This document shows positions 1-7,817 of a DNA stretch of 64,000 nucleotides, piece after piece; the stretch's first letter is position 1, and each line of letters opens with the position of its first letter. The translations under genes were made by a program, and so were the position numbers. Under the pieces are notes generated by a model. The model had not been told where the DNA came from and searched no databases. It saw only the letters and a program-made list of their open reading frames with translations. Source of the DNA: Clostridia bacterium (GTDB taxonomy: Bacteria > Bacillota > Clostridia > Lachnospirales > Lachnospiraceae); assembly GCA_003249225.1 (NCBI GenBank), contig QKJQ01000031.1:51154-115153 (forward strand), in the 5' to 3' direction.

Positions 1-1135
1 AACTATCGTCCAGATGGTAGTTCGCGCAGGCAAACATGAAATCCTGCCATACCACAAATCCCATTTCATCGCAAAGGTCATAGAAAAAATCATCCGGATA
101 GTATCCGCCTCCCCAGACACGGATCACGTTGAAGTTACATAGTTTACAGTCTTCCAGAAGCTTTCTCGTACGCTCTTTTGTAATCCTGCTCATGAGATTG
201 TCTTCCGGAATATAATCGGCTCCCATGGCAAAAAAGGTCTGACCATTGATTTCATGGGCAAAGCTCTCTCCCCACTGGTCTTTTTCCCTGCGAATGGTAA
301 GACTGCGAAGCCCAATTCGCTTTTCTGTGCGCTCCACCACTTTATCATTTTGCAGAAGATAGACCATGACCGTATAGAGCGGTTGTTCTCCAAGACCATT
401 TGGCCACCAGAGTTCCGGATTCTTTATCTTTTCAGGCTTGTGGTTAAAAAACCGCTGCTTTTCACCTTTGGGTGAGATCAGTTCAATCTGGATTCTGGCA
501 TCGCCGCTATAAGTGACATCTACCGTGACGAACACCGCCTCTTCGTGGATCTGGTGAATCTCCACCTCTTCAATTCTGGCATCCTCGATACCCAGAAGAC
601 ATACATCTTTCCATATTCCACAGTCGGGAAGTCTGGGACCCCAATCCCAACCAAACATACAGTGTGGTTTACGAATCTGCGGAAATCCTTTCATGGCATC
701 TCCGGTTCCCCCGACATGTTGCTTTTTTTCTTTCTCCTGTATATAGGTGAGCGGAGAACAGATACAGACCTGCAAAAGGTTTTTCCCTTCTTTTAACAGC
801 CCTGTAACTTCGAACTCATAACTTCTGTGGAAATTCTCTGTTCTTCCGATCATTTGTCCGTTCAGTTTTATTTCGCTGATGGTATCTATACCTTCAAAGC
901 GAAGTATCTGCTGCTTCGCTTTTTTAACTGGTTCAAGAATCGTAAAGCTCTTTTCAAACAAATAATTCTCCTGCATCATAGCAAGTGCATCCAGCTCATT
1001 TTCGCGATAATAGGGATCCTGCATTTTCCCGCTTTCCAGATAAAAGGAATAGACGGATCCCGGTATCTGTCCTTTGGTTGTATCACCGTTCGTTCTCTTC
1101 ATACTCCATGTTCCGCTTAAAAGTTGAATTTCCAT
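1..1135 (-). CDS. beta-mannosidase, GH2 family (5' part, runs off the window)
   Basis: The 378 codons seen are the N-terminal part of a cytoplasmic glycoside hydrolase family 2 enzyme. They cover the jelly-roll and immunoglobulin-like domains and the start of the TIM barrel. The motifs GWDWGPRLPDCGIWKDV (about residues 163-179) and VIRVWGGGYYPDDFFYDLCD (near the end) are typical of beta-mannosidases rather than beta-galactosidases. The enzyme would release mannose from beta-mannosides such as manno-oligosaccharides. The catalytic acid/base and nucleophile lie beyond base 1. No signal peptide is seen. The start ATG at 1135 gives the usual N-terminus (MEIQLLSGTW). It has a G-rich but not ideal ribosome-binding site. 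Confidence 0.88.
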   Translation of the reverse strand, partial: MEIQLLSGTWSMKRTNGDTTKGQIPGSVYSFYLESGKMQDPYYRENELDALAMMQENYLFEKSFTILEPVKKAKQQILRFEGIDTISEIKLNGQMIGRTENFHRSYEFEVTGLLKEGKNLLQVCICSPLTYIQEKEKKQHVGGTGDAMKGFPQIRKPHCMFGWDWGPRLPDCGIWKDVCLLGIEDARIEEVEIHQIHEEAVFVTVDVTYSGDARIQIELISPKGEKQRFFNHKPEKIKNPELWWPNGLGEQPLYTVMVYLLQNDKVVERTEKRIGLRSLTIRREKDQWGESFAHEINGQTFFAMGADYIPEDNLMSRITKERTRKLLEDCKLCNFNVIRVWGGGYYPDDFFYDLCDEMGFVVWQDFMFACANYHLDDS

Positions 1136-1189
1136 TTTGCCCCCATTCTTACCTGCTTTTCTTCTTACCTACTACCCTAATACCAATAC

Positions 1190-1216
1190 AAAAAAAGCGC
1201 AAGATGTTTCTTGCGC
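1190..1216 (-). terminator. Rho-independent terminator (minus strand)
   Basis: A perfect 8 bp stem GCGCAAGA/TCTTGCGC (1197-1216) is followed on the minus strand by seven U (1196-1190). Before the prophage inserted it would have lain about 150 nt downstream of tRNA-Lys, so it was probably that transcript's terminator. This role is inferred from orientation and distance. Confidence 0.7.
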
Positions 1217-1244
1217 AAAATCTCTAAATATTCATATAAACTAA

Positions 1245-1274
1245 TTGACAGCTGTTTATGGAACTTACTATAAT
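1245..1274 (+). promoter_or_regulatory. Strong sigma-A-type promoter pointing at attL
   Basis: Perfect TTGACA (1245-1250) and TATAAT (1269-1274) boxes, 18 nt apart. It fires rightward into the attachment repeat. The only ORF just behind it is 15 codons long (1307-1354) and has a weak ribosome-binding site. In the lysogen the phage terminator at 1451-1488 would stop this transcript. Confidence 0.6.
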
Positions 1275-1309
1275 GATAATACAAATGAAGAAGTCAGGTT
1301 TTGAAAATG

Positions 1310-1406
1310 CCCAGAAAAAAAGACCTAACCCAGCAGTTCCCCCCGCCAAACTAAGCCTTTGAGTGCGTCGCCAGGGGCTCGAACCCTGGACACCCTGATT
1401 AAGAGT
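1310..1406. repeat. attL: left direct repeat with truncated tRNA-Lys 3' end
   Basis: 97 bp repeat matching 16598-16693 except for one extra G at 1363. It contains a truncated tRNA-Lys (complement 1364-1406, acceptor/T-arm side up to the anticodon) plus 54 bp lying beyond the tRNA 3' end. Identity stops exactly at AAGAGT (1401-1406), inside the anticodon loop. Confidence 0.9.
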
Positions 1407-1450
1407 AATTTAAATCGCAAATAGATTAGTATTGACCCAAAAAGTATCAA

Positions 1451-1488
1451 AAGAACACATTTAAGACAATTGATGTGTTCTTTTTTTT
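1451..1488 (+). terminator. Rho-independent terminator just inside attL
   Basis: Perfect 10 bp stem AAGAACACAT/ATGTGTTCTT (1451-1460, 1473-1482) with a U run to 1488. It insulates the prophage from the host promoter at 1245. In the circular phage it would also end readthrough from the 16216 gene. Confidence 0.8.
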
Positions 1489-1578
1489 CTATATTAGCAT
1501 AAAATATAGACACAATCAATACTATGTATTATGATAATAATGTAAATTATTGTTATATGATTTTATGGGGTGAGAATT

Positions 1579-2250
1579 ATGATGGATGGTCAAAAAAATT
1601 GGCATGATTATTATGATAGAAATCAGCCAAAAAAGAAAAATAAAGCAGTAATTTTTTTACTTGTTATTGTATCAATTTTAGTAATTTATGTATTGGCAAT
1701 TTCATATAGGAACTATATTATTTTAAAATATGCAAATACAGAAGAAATTACTGCTAATTTAAATGATGACAATTCATCTGCAAGTCTTAGGATAAAAACA
1801 AAATATATTAATGGAACAGGTAATGAATTTAATGAATATATCCAAACTATGGGTTCATATATTCAAATGATAACAGATCTTTATAATTCAGCAGAAAATA
1901 CAAATGATCCTAATGAAGTTATGAAGTTAATTTTAAAAGTTGATATTTATAAAAAAGACATTATCAAAATGGGATTTGAAGATGAATATGAAAAATATTA
2001 TGCTGCTAATTTAGATTATGTTTATGAAGCATTACAATCTTTAGATATTTATTATATGTATTATTCTGGTGATTTTTTGGGTAGTTATAGTTTTGATAAA
2101 ATGACAGAAAAATCTAATGCTATATCGACTTCATTGATTGATGTATTTGATTATTGTGGTATTACTTATTCTGTTTTATCGGATGGTTCGATTAATTATA
2201 ATGTTAGTAAAACATATTCAGTAAATGGTATTAAAGTCTGGGGAAATTAA
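1579..2250 (+). CDS. Single-pass membrane protein of unknown function (prophage edge)
   Basis: 223 residues. A basic cytoplasmic N-terminus (KKKNK around residues 17-22) precedes one hydrophobic helix (about residues 23-43). The rest is a predicted extracellular domain of about 180 residues, rich in Asn, Tyr and acidic residues. I do not recognise the family. The start is ATG 1579, preceded by GGGGTGAG (1567-1574); an upstream in-frame GTG at 1570 lies inside that ribosome-binding site. It is the first gene inside attL, separated from the repressor gene by a convergent gap. Genes in this place in integrated phages often alter the host surface or block superinfection, but nothing in the sequence proves that here. 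Confidence 0.75.
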   Translation: MMDGQKNWHDYYDRNQPKKKNKAVIFLLVIVSILVIYVLAISYRNYIILKYANTEEITANLNDDNSSASLRIKTKYINGTGNEFNEYIQTMGSYIQMITDLYNSAENTNDPNEVMKLILKVDIYKKDIIKMGFEDEYEKYYAANLDYVYEALQSLDIYYMYYSGDFLGSYSFDKMTEKSNAISTSLIDVFDYCGITYSVLSDGSINYNVSKTYSVNGIKVWGN

Positions 2251-2329
2251 GTATAATTTGTAAAGTGTAAAAAAATATAAATATATTAATATTAAAAGAC
2301 GTGGCTATAACGCTACGTCTTTTTTTTGT

Positions 2330-2683
2330 TTATCCAATCTTGGAAGATAATGATTCCTGGTGATCAAATTTAGAATATGCTTCTGCTGCGAGAGCCAAAG
2401 CTTTTTTATTTGAAATTGAACATAATCTATAGTCTTGTATGAGTTTGAGTTCATCTTCAGATAATTTTCCTTTTTCAATTTCAATTTCTGTTCCGAATAA
2501 AAGCCAATATATATTTATATCAAAATTATTATGGAGAGCAATAATAAATTCCGAACCCATTTTACTTTTATTTGATTCATAAGTTGATATAGCTGCTTGG
2601 GTAACACCTGTTTTTTCTGCTACAGTAACAGCTTTTATATTATTTTCAATTCTCCAATATTTAAGACGGTCTCCTGGACTCAT
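2330..2683 (-). CDS. XRE/Cro-CI family repressor of the prophage
   Basis: 117 residues. An N-terminal helix-turn-helix (about residues 6-60) shows the typical pattern AEKTGVTQAAISTYESNKS at residues 22-40. It is followed by a short C-terminal part rich in Lys and Ala. It is transcribed away from the structural genes, and the divergent region between them holds repeated near-palindromic sites next to a strong rightward promoter. By analogy with other temperate phages it is the likely lysogeny repressor. It has no RecA-cleavage (peptidase S24) domain, so induction would need another route. Start ATG 2683 has AAGGAGAAAAT upstream. Confidence 0.85.
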   Translation of the reverse strand: MSPGDRLKYWRIENNIKAVTVAEKTGVTQAAISTYESNKSKMGSEFIIALHNNFDINIYWLLFGTEIEIEKGKLSEDELKLIQDYRLCSISNKKALALAAEAYSKFDHQESLSSKIG

Positions 2684-2694
2684 ATTTTCTCCTT

Positions 2695-2770
2695 AAAAAT
2701 AATTAATTTTCTTGACAAAATTAATTATATCTATATAATTATATTTAAGATTTAAAAATAATTAATTTTC
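2695..2770. promoter_or_regulatory. Operator array of the prophage repressor
   Basis: Two identical 17-mers AAAAATAATTAATTTTC (2695-2711 and 2754-2770) flank an inverted copy of the core, AAAATTAATTAT (2717-2728). The inverted copy falls in the spacer of the rightward promoter, and the first site touches its -35 box. Binding there would block transcription of the 2868 operon. Confidence 0.65.
2712..2739 (+). promoter_or_regulatory. Rightward promoter of the early/structural phage genes
   Basis: TTGACA (2712-2717), 16 nt, TATAAT (2734-2739). It is overlapped by the operator cores and points at the gene starting at 2868, leaving a leader of about 120 nt. Confidence 0.75.
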
Positions 2771-2867
2771 TAAAAACAAACTTCTTAGTTTCTTATTTTA
2801 TATATATCTAGTTTGATTTTATAATATCAAAATTTTGATAATTAATCAATGAAAAGGAGAATCTGTT

Positions 2868-3125
2868 ATGTCTGATATTAGGAAAATCATGAACAACGTA
2901 AATGAATTTCATATCAAAAATCTTGAACAGGTCAATAATGATCTCCGCAATTCAGAGATTCGCATGTGTACACGAAACGATAAATTAGTGAGTGGGTTAA
3001 ACTACATCCTTAATCTTCTTGAAAACAATATGATTACGATGGACCAGGCTGTTGAATTAAAAGATGAAATGAATAAGGCATATGCTGCCGGTATACTCTG
3101 CGTTGATGGTCTTATGGTGAGTTAA
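2868..3125 (+). CDS. Small early phage protein, function unknown
   Basis: 85 residues, no signal peptide or membrane helix, rich in Asn, Leu and charged residues; probably a soluble helical protein. Ribosome-binding site AAAAGGAGA lies at good distance from ATG 2868. It is the first gene behind the repressed rightward promoter, so it is probably made early after derepression. The stop codon lies in the first copy of a repeated hairpin leader (3119-3200). I do not recognise the family. Confidence 0.7.
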   Translation: MSDIRKIMNNVNEFHIKNLEQVNNDLRNSEIRMCTRNDKLVSGLNYILNLLENNMITMDQAVELKDEMNKAYAAGILCVDGLMVS

Positions 3126-3200
3126 GCCGGAAGGCTCTCAAATATAATTTTTAGATCATGACTGGCCAGTTGGTCGATCATAGATCAGGAAGGAAACTAT
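3119..3200 (+). repeat. Leader repeat, copy 1 (hairpin plus GATCAT-TGGCCA block)
   Basis: About 80 bp closely matching 3576-3656. Both contain GAGTTAAGCC followed by an AAGGC partner, forming a GCC-NNAA-GGC hairpin. Both also contain AGATCATGAxTGGCCAGTTGG, then CGATCATAGATCAG, then the ribosome-binding site. This copy sits in front of the gene at 3201. Confidence 0.8.
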
Positions 3201-3602
3201 ATGAGTATATGTACGAAGCAAAAGATCTGTATTATGTGTTTTCAGGAAATTACTGTTGATGGTATTCATTTACTAAGAATTGATTATACCAGCAAGAAAT
3301 ATGTAAATGATCTGAATGAATCAAAGGAAGTTATTCCTTTGACACATCATAATTATTTTGATGAAGAAATCAAAATAATAAGAGACGAATTGAAATGTGT
3401 TCCTGGTATATATATGGCTGATATTGATTTTAAATCAATTAGCTCAGTTGGATCCATATCTAATATCAAGTTTGTTGAAAGTATAGATATTGAATATTTT
3501 GCAAAGCTTGATGGATTGGATGAAAAGACATTTTTATTAACACCATTTTTTGAAGTTTCTGTGAATGATATTACGGAGTTAAGCCATAAGGCACTCAAAT
3601 AA
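3201..3602 (+). CDS. Phage protein of unknown function, 133 residues
   Basis: Soluble protein with an N-terminal cluster of Cys residues (positions 4, 10 and 13; CIMC-type pair at 10-13) and a mixed alpha/beta composition. No membrane segment. It has GGAAGGA before ATG 3201. It shares its leader sequence with the next gene, so the two are probably regulated together at the RNA level. Its last codons (ELSHKALK) overlap the second copy of the leader repeat. Possible roles include a replication or regulatory partner of the ssDNA-binding protein candidate. The family is not recognised. Confidence 0.7.
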   Translation: MSICTKQKICIMCFQEITVDGIHLLRIDYTSKKYVNDLNESKEVIPLTHHNYFDEEIKIIRDELKCVPGIYMADIDFKSISSVGSISNIKFVESIDIEYFAKLDGLDEKTFLLTPFFEVSVNDITELSHKALK

Positions 3603-3656
3603 ATTTTATAGATCATGATTGGCCAGTTGGACGATCATAGATCAGAAAGGATCATT
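3576..3656 (+). repeat. Leader repeat, copy 2
   Basis: Second copy of the repeat at 3119-3200. Its 5' part codes for the C-terminus of the upstream gene, whereas in copy 1 the same sequence holds the stop codon. The 3' part gives the leader and ribosome-binding site of the gene at 3657. The hairpin is kept although the loop differs (GGAA in copy 1, ATAA here). Confidence 0.8.
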
Positions 3657-4022
3657 ATGGAAGCAGATGTAAGAAAGAAAGTTATTGTACTATCAGCAAA
3701 TAACTATGCAATCAATGATAAGGATACAGGAAAGATGAATTCAGGAGTTTCCTTTACCTATCTGGCAACGGATAATCTTAATCCGGTTACAGCGAATACG
3801 AACACCAAAGGAATCAAGCACAGTAAGGCTTCACTTCCTGATACATTCAAAGATGTTTTTGTTTCTGTCCCAGCATTTTATGAAATGGACTTTAACATTG
3901 CACCTGACAAAGACGGTCATGCAGCTCTTAAACCGGTGGATGCAAGGTATATCGGTGTTATTAAGATCATGGATGCATTTGCAGCAGCAACTGGCAAAGA
4001 AGCAATACCTGCCGGAAAGTAA
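3657..4022 (+). CDS. Putative single-stranded-DNA-binding protein (gpV-like role)
   Basis: 121 residues, soluble, mostly beta by composition: an N-terminal KKVIVLSANNY strand, then alternating Gly/Ser/Thr turns and aromatic residues such as SFTYL and FYEMDF. Size, position before the coat genes, and the terminator just after it fit the ssDNA-binding protein of filamentous phages, which coats replicated single strands before assembly. This is inferred from place and fold-like pattern only; I see no diagnostic motif. The start chosen is ATG 3657, nine bases after the AGAAAGGA site; an in-frame ATG at 3615 would sit inside the leader repeat. Confidence 0.45.
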   Translation: MEADVRKKVIVLSANNYAINDKDTGKMNSGVSFTYLATDNLNPVTANTNTKGIKHSKASLPDTFKDVFVSVPAFYEMDFNIAPDKDGHAALKPVDARYIGVIKIMDAFAAATGKEAIPAGK

Positions 4023-4030
4023 TTTTATTA

Positions 4031-4058
4031 ACCGGGGGGAATAATCCTCCCGGTTTTT
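4031..4058 (+). terminator. Terminator/attenuator between early and virion genes
   Basis: GC-rich hairpin ACCGGG.../CCCGGT (4031-4053) with a short U run, nine bases after the previous stop codon. It probably lets only part of the transcripts reach the structural genes. Confidence 0.8.
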
Positions 4059-4070
4059 CGAGGTGTTAAT

Positions 4071-6197
4071 ATGAAAAGAATCATTGCTGTATTTTTAATG
4101 ATTACAATGTTAACAGGAATTATATTTGTTCAGCAAGAGCCGGTTGAAGCAAAGGCTGCTGATATGGTTACTTATACAGCACTTTATGAAATTATTGTTG
4201 GAATACTTTTTAGTATGGGACTTTATGATAATGATATGAGTTTAAATCCAACAGATAATGTTATTGAATATTTAGAAGAAAGTTCAGGAACAACAGCGTA
4301 TAGTAATTTATTTGCTTTATTTGGTGGAGCAGGATTTGCTTTTGTTGATCAGTCAGCAAGTATCATTTTGGATTCGATCGATACAATAAGGAGTGCTTTG
4401 TCAGATGCTGAAACAGAAGTTGCAACTGATTATGAAACATCTACTGGAGAAACTTTTGATCCTGATAGTTCTGAAATTGATATAGAAACTTTATTAGCTG
4501 CATTTGTGGCAGCTGGCATTATAGATGCAGATGGTAATTTTGTCATTTCACAGGAATTAAGAGATGATATTGCGACTCTTGTAAGTGAGTATGTCGCAAG
4601 CTCAGCAAATGCAGTTGAGAATGAACCGATTGTAACTTATAATCATCCTTTTTTTAATACATATACAGATACTAATGGATCTGTTGATATGTCAAATTAC
4701 TATTCAGCTGGTCTTGATTATACGTCGCAATCATGGAGTAAATCAGAATTACTTGATTATTTATTAAACGAAGATTGCTACTATAAATATAATGCATATG
4801 GTGAAGTTTTAAGTTTTTTAGATACTTATGATGAAATTGATTTAGCTAACAAATCATATGTTTTGTTATTAGCAAGAGAATATTATTCAGCTAAATATAA
4901 TGTTTATGTAAGTATGTATGAATTTGAGAATGATGATGTTTTTATATATAACGGAACTACTGTATATAAAACGGATTCTAATAATATTCCAGAAGTTATA
5001 AATAAAGTCTATAACATAGAAGATTATTATTTATCAACTGAATATAATTCTGATATTAGTTCATTAAAAACTGGTGCTAGTTATACTGGTAGTTTGAATT
5101 TGACTTATTATTTTGCAAAATGTATTGGTCAATTAGTTAGTGTAAATAGCTATGATCATGATTTTATTATTCTTAATCAACCAGGAAATGATATTACTTT
5201 TTTAAATTATTCAGCTTTATCATCTTTTGAATATGCAGTAAATGGTAAAAATGATAGCGCTGTAACAATCAATTCTTCTGGTGTTAGAACAGAAACAGCT
5301 GTACCATCAGATTCGGTTGTATCATCTGATACATCATCCGATGCAGCACCAATAATATCAGATGTTTCTGATATTACTATAAGTATGTTAGCAGAGCAGA
5401 TTTCAAATCTAACAGAAGCATTAGAAAATGTATCAGCTGCACAGGCTTTAAATTCTATAGCAACAAATGTTGATACAAACATGGAAGCTACAGATAGTAA
5501 TGATGTACCTTCTGGATTTTTTGATAGTGTTATGTCATGGTTCTCTTCCTGGAATACATGGATCAGTAGTATCAGTTCAAATATAACTGATATTGCCGGA
5601 TCAATGGGCAATACTATAGCTGAAAATGTATCATCTGCATTAGGTGAATATATGATAGATAATGTTGGATCTAATTATTTAGAAGGTATCAATACTAGTA
5701 TTGATAATATTGTAGAAGGAATTGGTGAAGAAGGTGTAACCGGAGCAATTTCAGAAGTAAATACATCTGTACAAGCTATTGCATTAGCATTAGATCAGTC
5801 AGTTGTAACAGATGAAGAAGTAGCAACATTAGCTGCTGAATTTGAAGCAACTTATGATGATCCAGGAGGTAATTTAATAAATCTTTTGTATTATCTCCTG
5901 ATCATTGTTGTATTACTTATTAGAATATTTCTAGCTTGTTTAAATCTAGCTATTGTATTATTTGCAGTTCCTGCTTCTACATCTATGTTACCTGATTCTA
6001 TGATTCAAGGTCTTGAATATATACATGCATTAAAGATAGATCCAACAATTACAGAAGCGCAGTTATCAATGGATAACAGCACAACACCAACATCAGGAAT
6101 TCCTTTATTTACATTATTATTTGGACTTATAGATATTATTATTTTGTTTCAACTTATTAAAGCTTTAAGAAGGGAGATCAATACATTTGACTTATAG
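4071..6197 (+). CDS. Large secreted, membrane-anchored virion protein (pIII-like adsorption protein)
   Basis: 708 residues. A signal peptide (MKRIIAVFLMITMLTGIIFV, then EPVEAKA, about residues 1-29) leads a long extracellular region rich in Asp, Ser, Thr and Tyr. Near the C-terminus are hydrophobic stretches at about 608-645 (LLYYLLIIVVLLIRIF and following) and 682-700 (IPLFTLLFGLIDIIILFQLI), then a short basic tail. One large exported protein with a C-terminal anchor, directly before a small membrane protein, matches the pIII-pVI pair that caps filamentous phages and binds the host receptor. The middle part (about 410-540) has many Ser/Thr/Ala and helical repeats, perhaps a stalk. The ribosome-binding site is GAGGTG before ATG 4071. 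The assignment rests on topology and order. Confidence 0.6.
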   Translation: MKRIIAVFLMITMLTGIIFVQQEPVEAKAADMVTYTALYEIIVGILFSMGLYDNDMSLNPTDNVIEYLEESSGTTAYSNLFALFGGAGFAFVDQSASIILDSIDTIRSALSDAETEVATDYETSTGETFDPDSSEIDIETLLAAFVAAGIIDADGNFVISQELRDDIATLVSEYVASSANAVENEPIVTYNHPFFNTYTDTNGSVDMSNYYSAGLDYTSQSWSKSELLDYLLNEDCYYKYNAYGEVLSFLDTYDEIDLANKSYVLLLAREYYSAKYNVYVSMYEFENDDVFIYNGTTVYKTDSNNIPEVINKVYNIEDYYLSTEYNSDISSLKTGASYTGSLNLTYYFAKCIGQLVSVNSYDHDFIILNQPGNDITFLNYSALSSFEYAVNGKNDSAVTINSSGVRTETAVPSDSVVSSDTSSDAAPIISDVSDITISMLAEQISNLTEALENVSAAQALNSIATNVDTNMEATDSNDVPSGFFDSVMSWFSSWNTWISSISSNITDIAGSMGNTIAENVSSALGEYMIDNVGSNYLEGINTSIDNIVEGIGEEGVTGAISEVNTSVQAIALALDQSVVTDEEVATLAAEFEATYDDPGGNLINLLYYLLIIVVLLIRIFLACLNLAIVLFAVPASTSMLPDSMIQGLEYIHALKIDPTITEAQLSMDNSTTPTSGIPLFTLLFGLIDIIILFQLIKALRREINTFDL

Positions 6198-6558
6198 AAT
6201 ATTATTTGTTTCAAGTTTTCTTGATGTAATTGAGAATTATGTAACAAAGTTTTTAGAAGTTCTTTATAGCCTTGTCAATGCAATGTATATGTTTTCTGTA
6301 AAACTGGAAGAAGTTGAAGCTAGGCTTGATGCCATGGCTGATTCTGTAAATGGTGGTACTATTTACGGATATTCAGGATTAGAGGTTATAGGTACTTATA
6401 GATATTTAGTTGGTGATTCGATTTTTATGTTAACTTATTTGATTGTATTAATAGGCATATTATTTACGTTATATAAATTAGTAATAATGGCTGTAAAAGT
6501 TTATAACAATGCAAAATCAGGTGGCTCTCTTACAAGTTTTTCAAAATTATTTAAATGA
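6187..6558 (+). CDS. Small membrane protein, pVI-like minor coat candidate
   Basis: 123 residues with an amphipathic N-terminal half and one clear helix near the end (about residues 82-107, IFMLTYLIVLIGILFTLYKLVI), followed by a basic tail. The start is TTG 6187, preceded by AAGGGAG; it overlaps the pIII-like gene by 11 nt, which suggests translational coupling and joint assembly. In Ff phages gene VI directly follows gene III and the two proteins form the terminal cap, so the order supports the call. No sequence motif confirms it. Confidence 0.55.
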   Translation: MTYRILFVSSFLDVIENYVTKFLEVLYSLVNAMYMFSVKLEEVEARLDAMADSVNGGTIYGYSGLEVIGTYRYLVGDSIFMLTYLIVLIGILFTLYKLVIMAVKVYNNAKSGGSLTSFSKLFK

Positions 6559-6649
6559 TAGTTTACGGTATTGCAAGCCGTTAATTATAAAAAAAAATTA
6601 TGTTAGTAAGTACATGCGCAGTACTGAACACTATGAAAGGACGTGGCAT

Positions 6650-6946
6650 ATGAAGAAATTCAAGGCGCTGTTAACAAAGATCAAGGTTATTACCAGTACA
6701 GCTGTAAAAACAGTTGTAGCAACAGTTGGAATGATCGCTGCAACTGCAGCTGTTCCTGTTTTTGCTACAGCAACACCAGTTCCCTCAACTGATAGTATCA
6801 CAATTAATTTTGAACCGAGCCAGATGTTTACATACTCTAATGTCATTATTAGTTGCTTGATGCCTGTTGTGTATATTACAGCTGGTCTGTCCCTCGGCTT
6901 TACAATCATTTATGCACTTAAAGGTGCGTTTAGCAACAGAATGTAA
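6650..6946 (+). CDS. Probable major coat protein precursor (pVIII-like)
   Basis: 98 residues. A long basic-hydrophobic signal peptide ends at AAVPVFA (residues 33-39), giving a predicted mature chain of 59 residues. The mature part has an acidic/neutral surface segment (about 40-62), one membrane helix (about 64-90) and a basic end (K91, R97). This is the hallmark design of filamentous phage major coat proteins, whose basic end contacts the DNA. ATG 6650 has GAAAGGA in front; the longer reading frame from 6509 overlaps the upstream gene and lacks a signal peptide. A very strong terminator follows within 35 nt, as downstream of gene VIII in Ff phages. Confidence 0.7.
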   Translation: MKKFKALLTKIKVITSTAVKTVVATVGMIAATAAVPVFATATPVPSTDSITINFEPSQMFTYSNVIISCLMPVVYITAGLSLGFTIIYALKGAFSNRM

Positions 6947-6979
6947 TGTGATTGTAGCTGCAACTGAATATCGTGCAGG

Positions 6980-7009
6980 AGGGGAATGACTTTCTGCATT
7001 CCCCTTTTT
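6980..7009 (+). terminator. Strong terminator after the major coat gene
   Basis: 9 bp perfect stem AGGGGAATG/CATTCCCCT (6980-6988, 6997-7005) followed by U5. Confidence 0.9.
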
Positions 7010-7093
7010 ATGTGAATGCATGATATAAGATCTTTGACCAGGAAAAAATTGAAATGAAATTTTTCTGTGATAACAGTATTTGAAAGGCAATGT

Positions 7094-7417
7094 ATGAATA
7101 AAAAAGTATGGTTATTAGCAATTACAATCTTTTTGATTTTCATTTCTTTTTATTTTTATAAAGATACTGAAAATGTATATGCACAGGAAATAACAATAGA
7201 TACTGAATCAGTTTCCGGATCAGTCTTAACTATTATTTTGGTAACTCCGGTTCCGGAGATTACAGACGATCTGGAAACATTTGAATCAGTTCCAGGAACA
7301 TACACATCCTACGAATATGAAATGATTCGTAGAACTAACAATTTAGAATATGCTCTTGCAATTTTAATTACGATTATTGTGATTAACATATTCTTAGCAA
7401 TTAAAAATCGAAAGTGA
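7094..7417 (+). CDS. Small exported membrane protein, minor coat candidate
   Basis: 107 residues. A signal-peptide-like N-terminus (KKVWLLAITIFLIFISFYF) and AQE cleavage region near residue 31 are followed by an acidic, Thr/Val/Pro-rich exterior segment, a second helix near the C-terminus (about 84-103) and a basic end. The layout is like the major coat candidate but longer, so a minor virion protein is reasonable. ATG 7094 has GAAAGG upstream; the longer frame begins with an improbable leader. Confidence 0.55.
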   Translation: MNKKVWLLAITIFLIFISFYFYKDTENVYAQEITIDTESVSGSVLTIILVTPVPEITDDLETFESVPGTYTSYEYEMIRRTNNLEYALAILITIIVINIFLAIKNRK

Positions 7418-7424
7418 GGTTTAT

Positions 7425-7619
7425 ATGCAGACACAGGTTATTATTTTATTACTGTTAGTACTTTTACTTGCAGTAATCAGTATGCATCAAAGTAAAATAA
7501 TAAAAACAGATGAACAGATCATGGATGCTGCTGATCTGAACCATCCAAAGCTTGGACAGAAAATTCATCCGGGCGATTATTATAATCCAAAAGGAACGAG
7601 AGATATCGAGAAGATCTAA
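7425..7619 (+). CDS. Very small membrane protein, 64 residues
   Basis: One N-terminal helix (residues 4-19, rich in Leu/Val/Ile) and a hydrophilic tail with HPGDYYNPKGTRD. The ribosome-binding site GTGAGG overlaps the end of the previous gene, and the gap is only 7 nt. Unknown family; position in the morphogenesis operon suggests a virion or assembly part. Confidence 0.6.
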   Translation: MQTQVIILLLLVLLLAVISMHQSKIIKTDEQIMDAADLNHPKLGQKIHPGDYYNPKGTRDIEKI

Positions 7620-7634
7620 CGGAGGTTAACAGTT

Positions 7635-7817
7635 ATGTATATGCTCGTTACATTAACTTTATTATTGGCTGTTGACCTGTTAGCAAATTACATCACTATC
7701 AAAGTTTTCATGAAGAAAATTGAATCAGGAAATCATCCTGAAACAGATGTCAGTTTAGATCGTTTACGTAAGAAAAAGACAAATTCGGATAGAGAGGAGA
7801 TTATAGAAAATGAATAA
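7635..7817 (+). CDS. Very small membrane protein, 60 residues
   Basis: One N-terminal helix (about residues 3-25) and a strongly charged C-terminal half (RLRKKKTNSDREE). GGAGG precedes ATG 7635. The 3' end overlaps the next gene by 8 nt, showing tight translational coupling. Unknown family. Confidence 0.6.
   Translation: MYMLVTLTLLLAVDLLANYITIKVFMKKIESGNHPETDVSLDRLRKKKTNSDREEIIENE

Noticed and set aside
1307..1354. 15-codon ORF starting MPRKKDL behind the host promoter
   Set aside because: Weak ribosome-binding site and too short; it lies within the attachment repeat.
1325..1519. 64-codon minus-strand ORF over attL
   Set aside because: It runs across the truncated tRNA and the terminator; not a gene.
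6785..7143. Minus-strand ORFs over the major coat gene and terminator
   Set aside because: Antisense shadows of a coat gene with strong signals on the plus strand.
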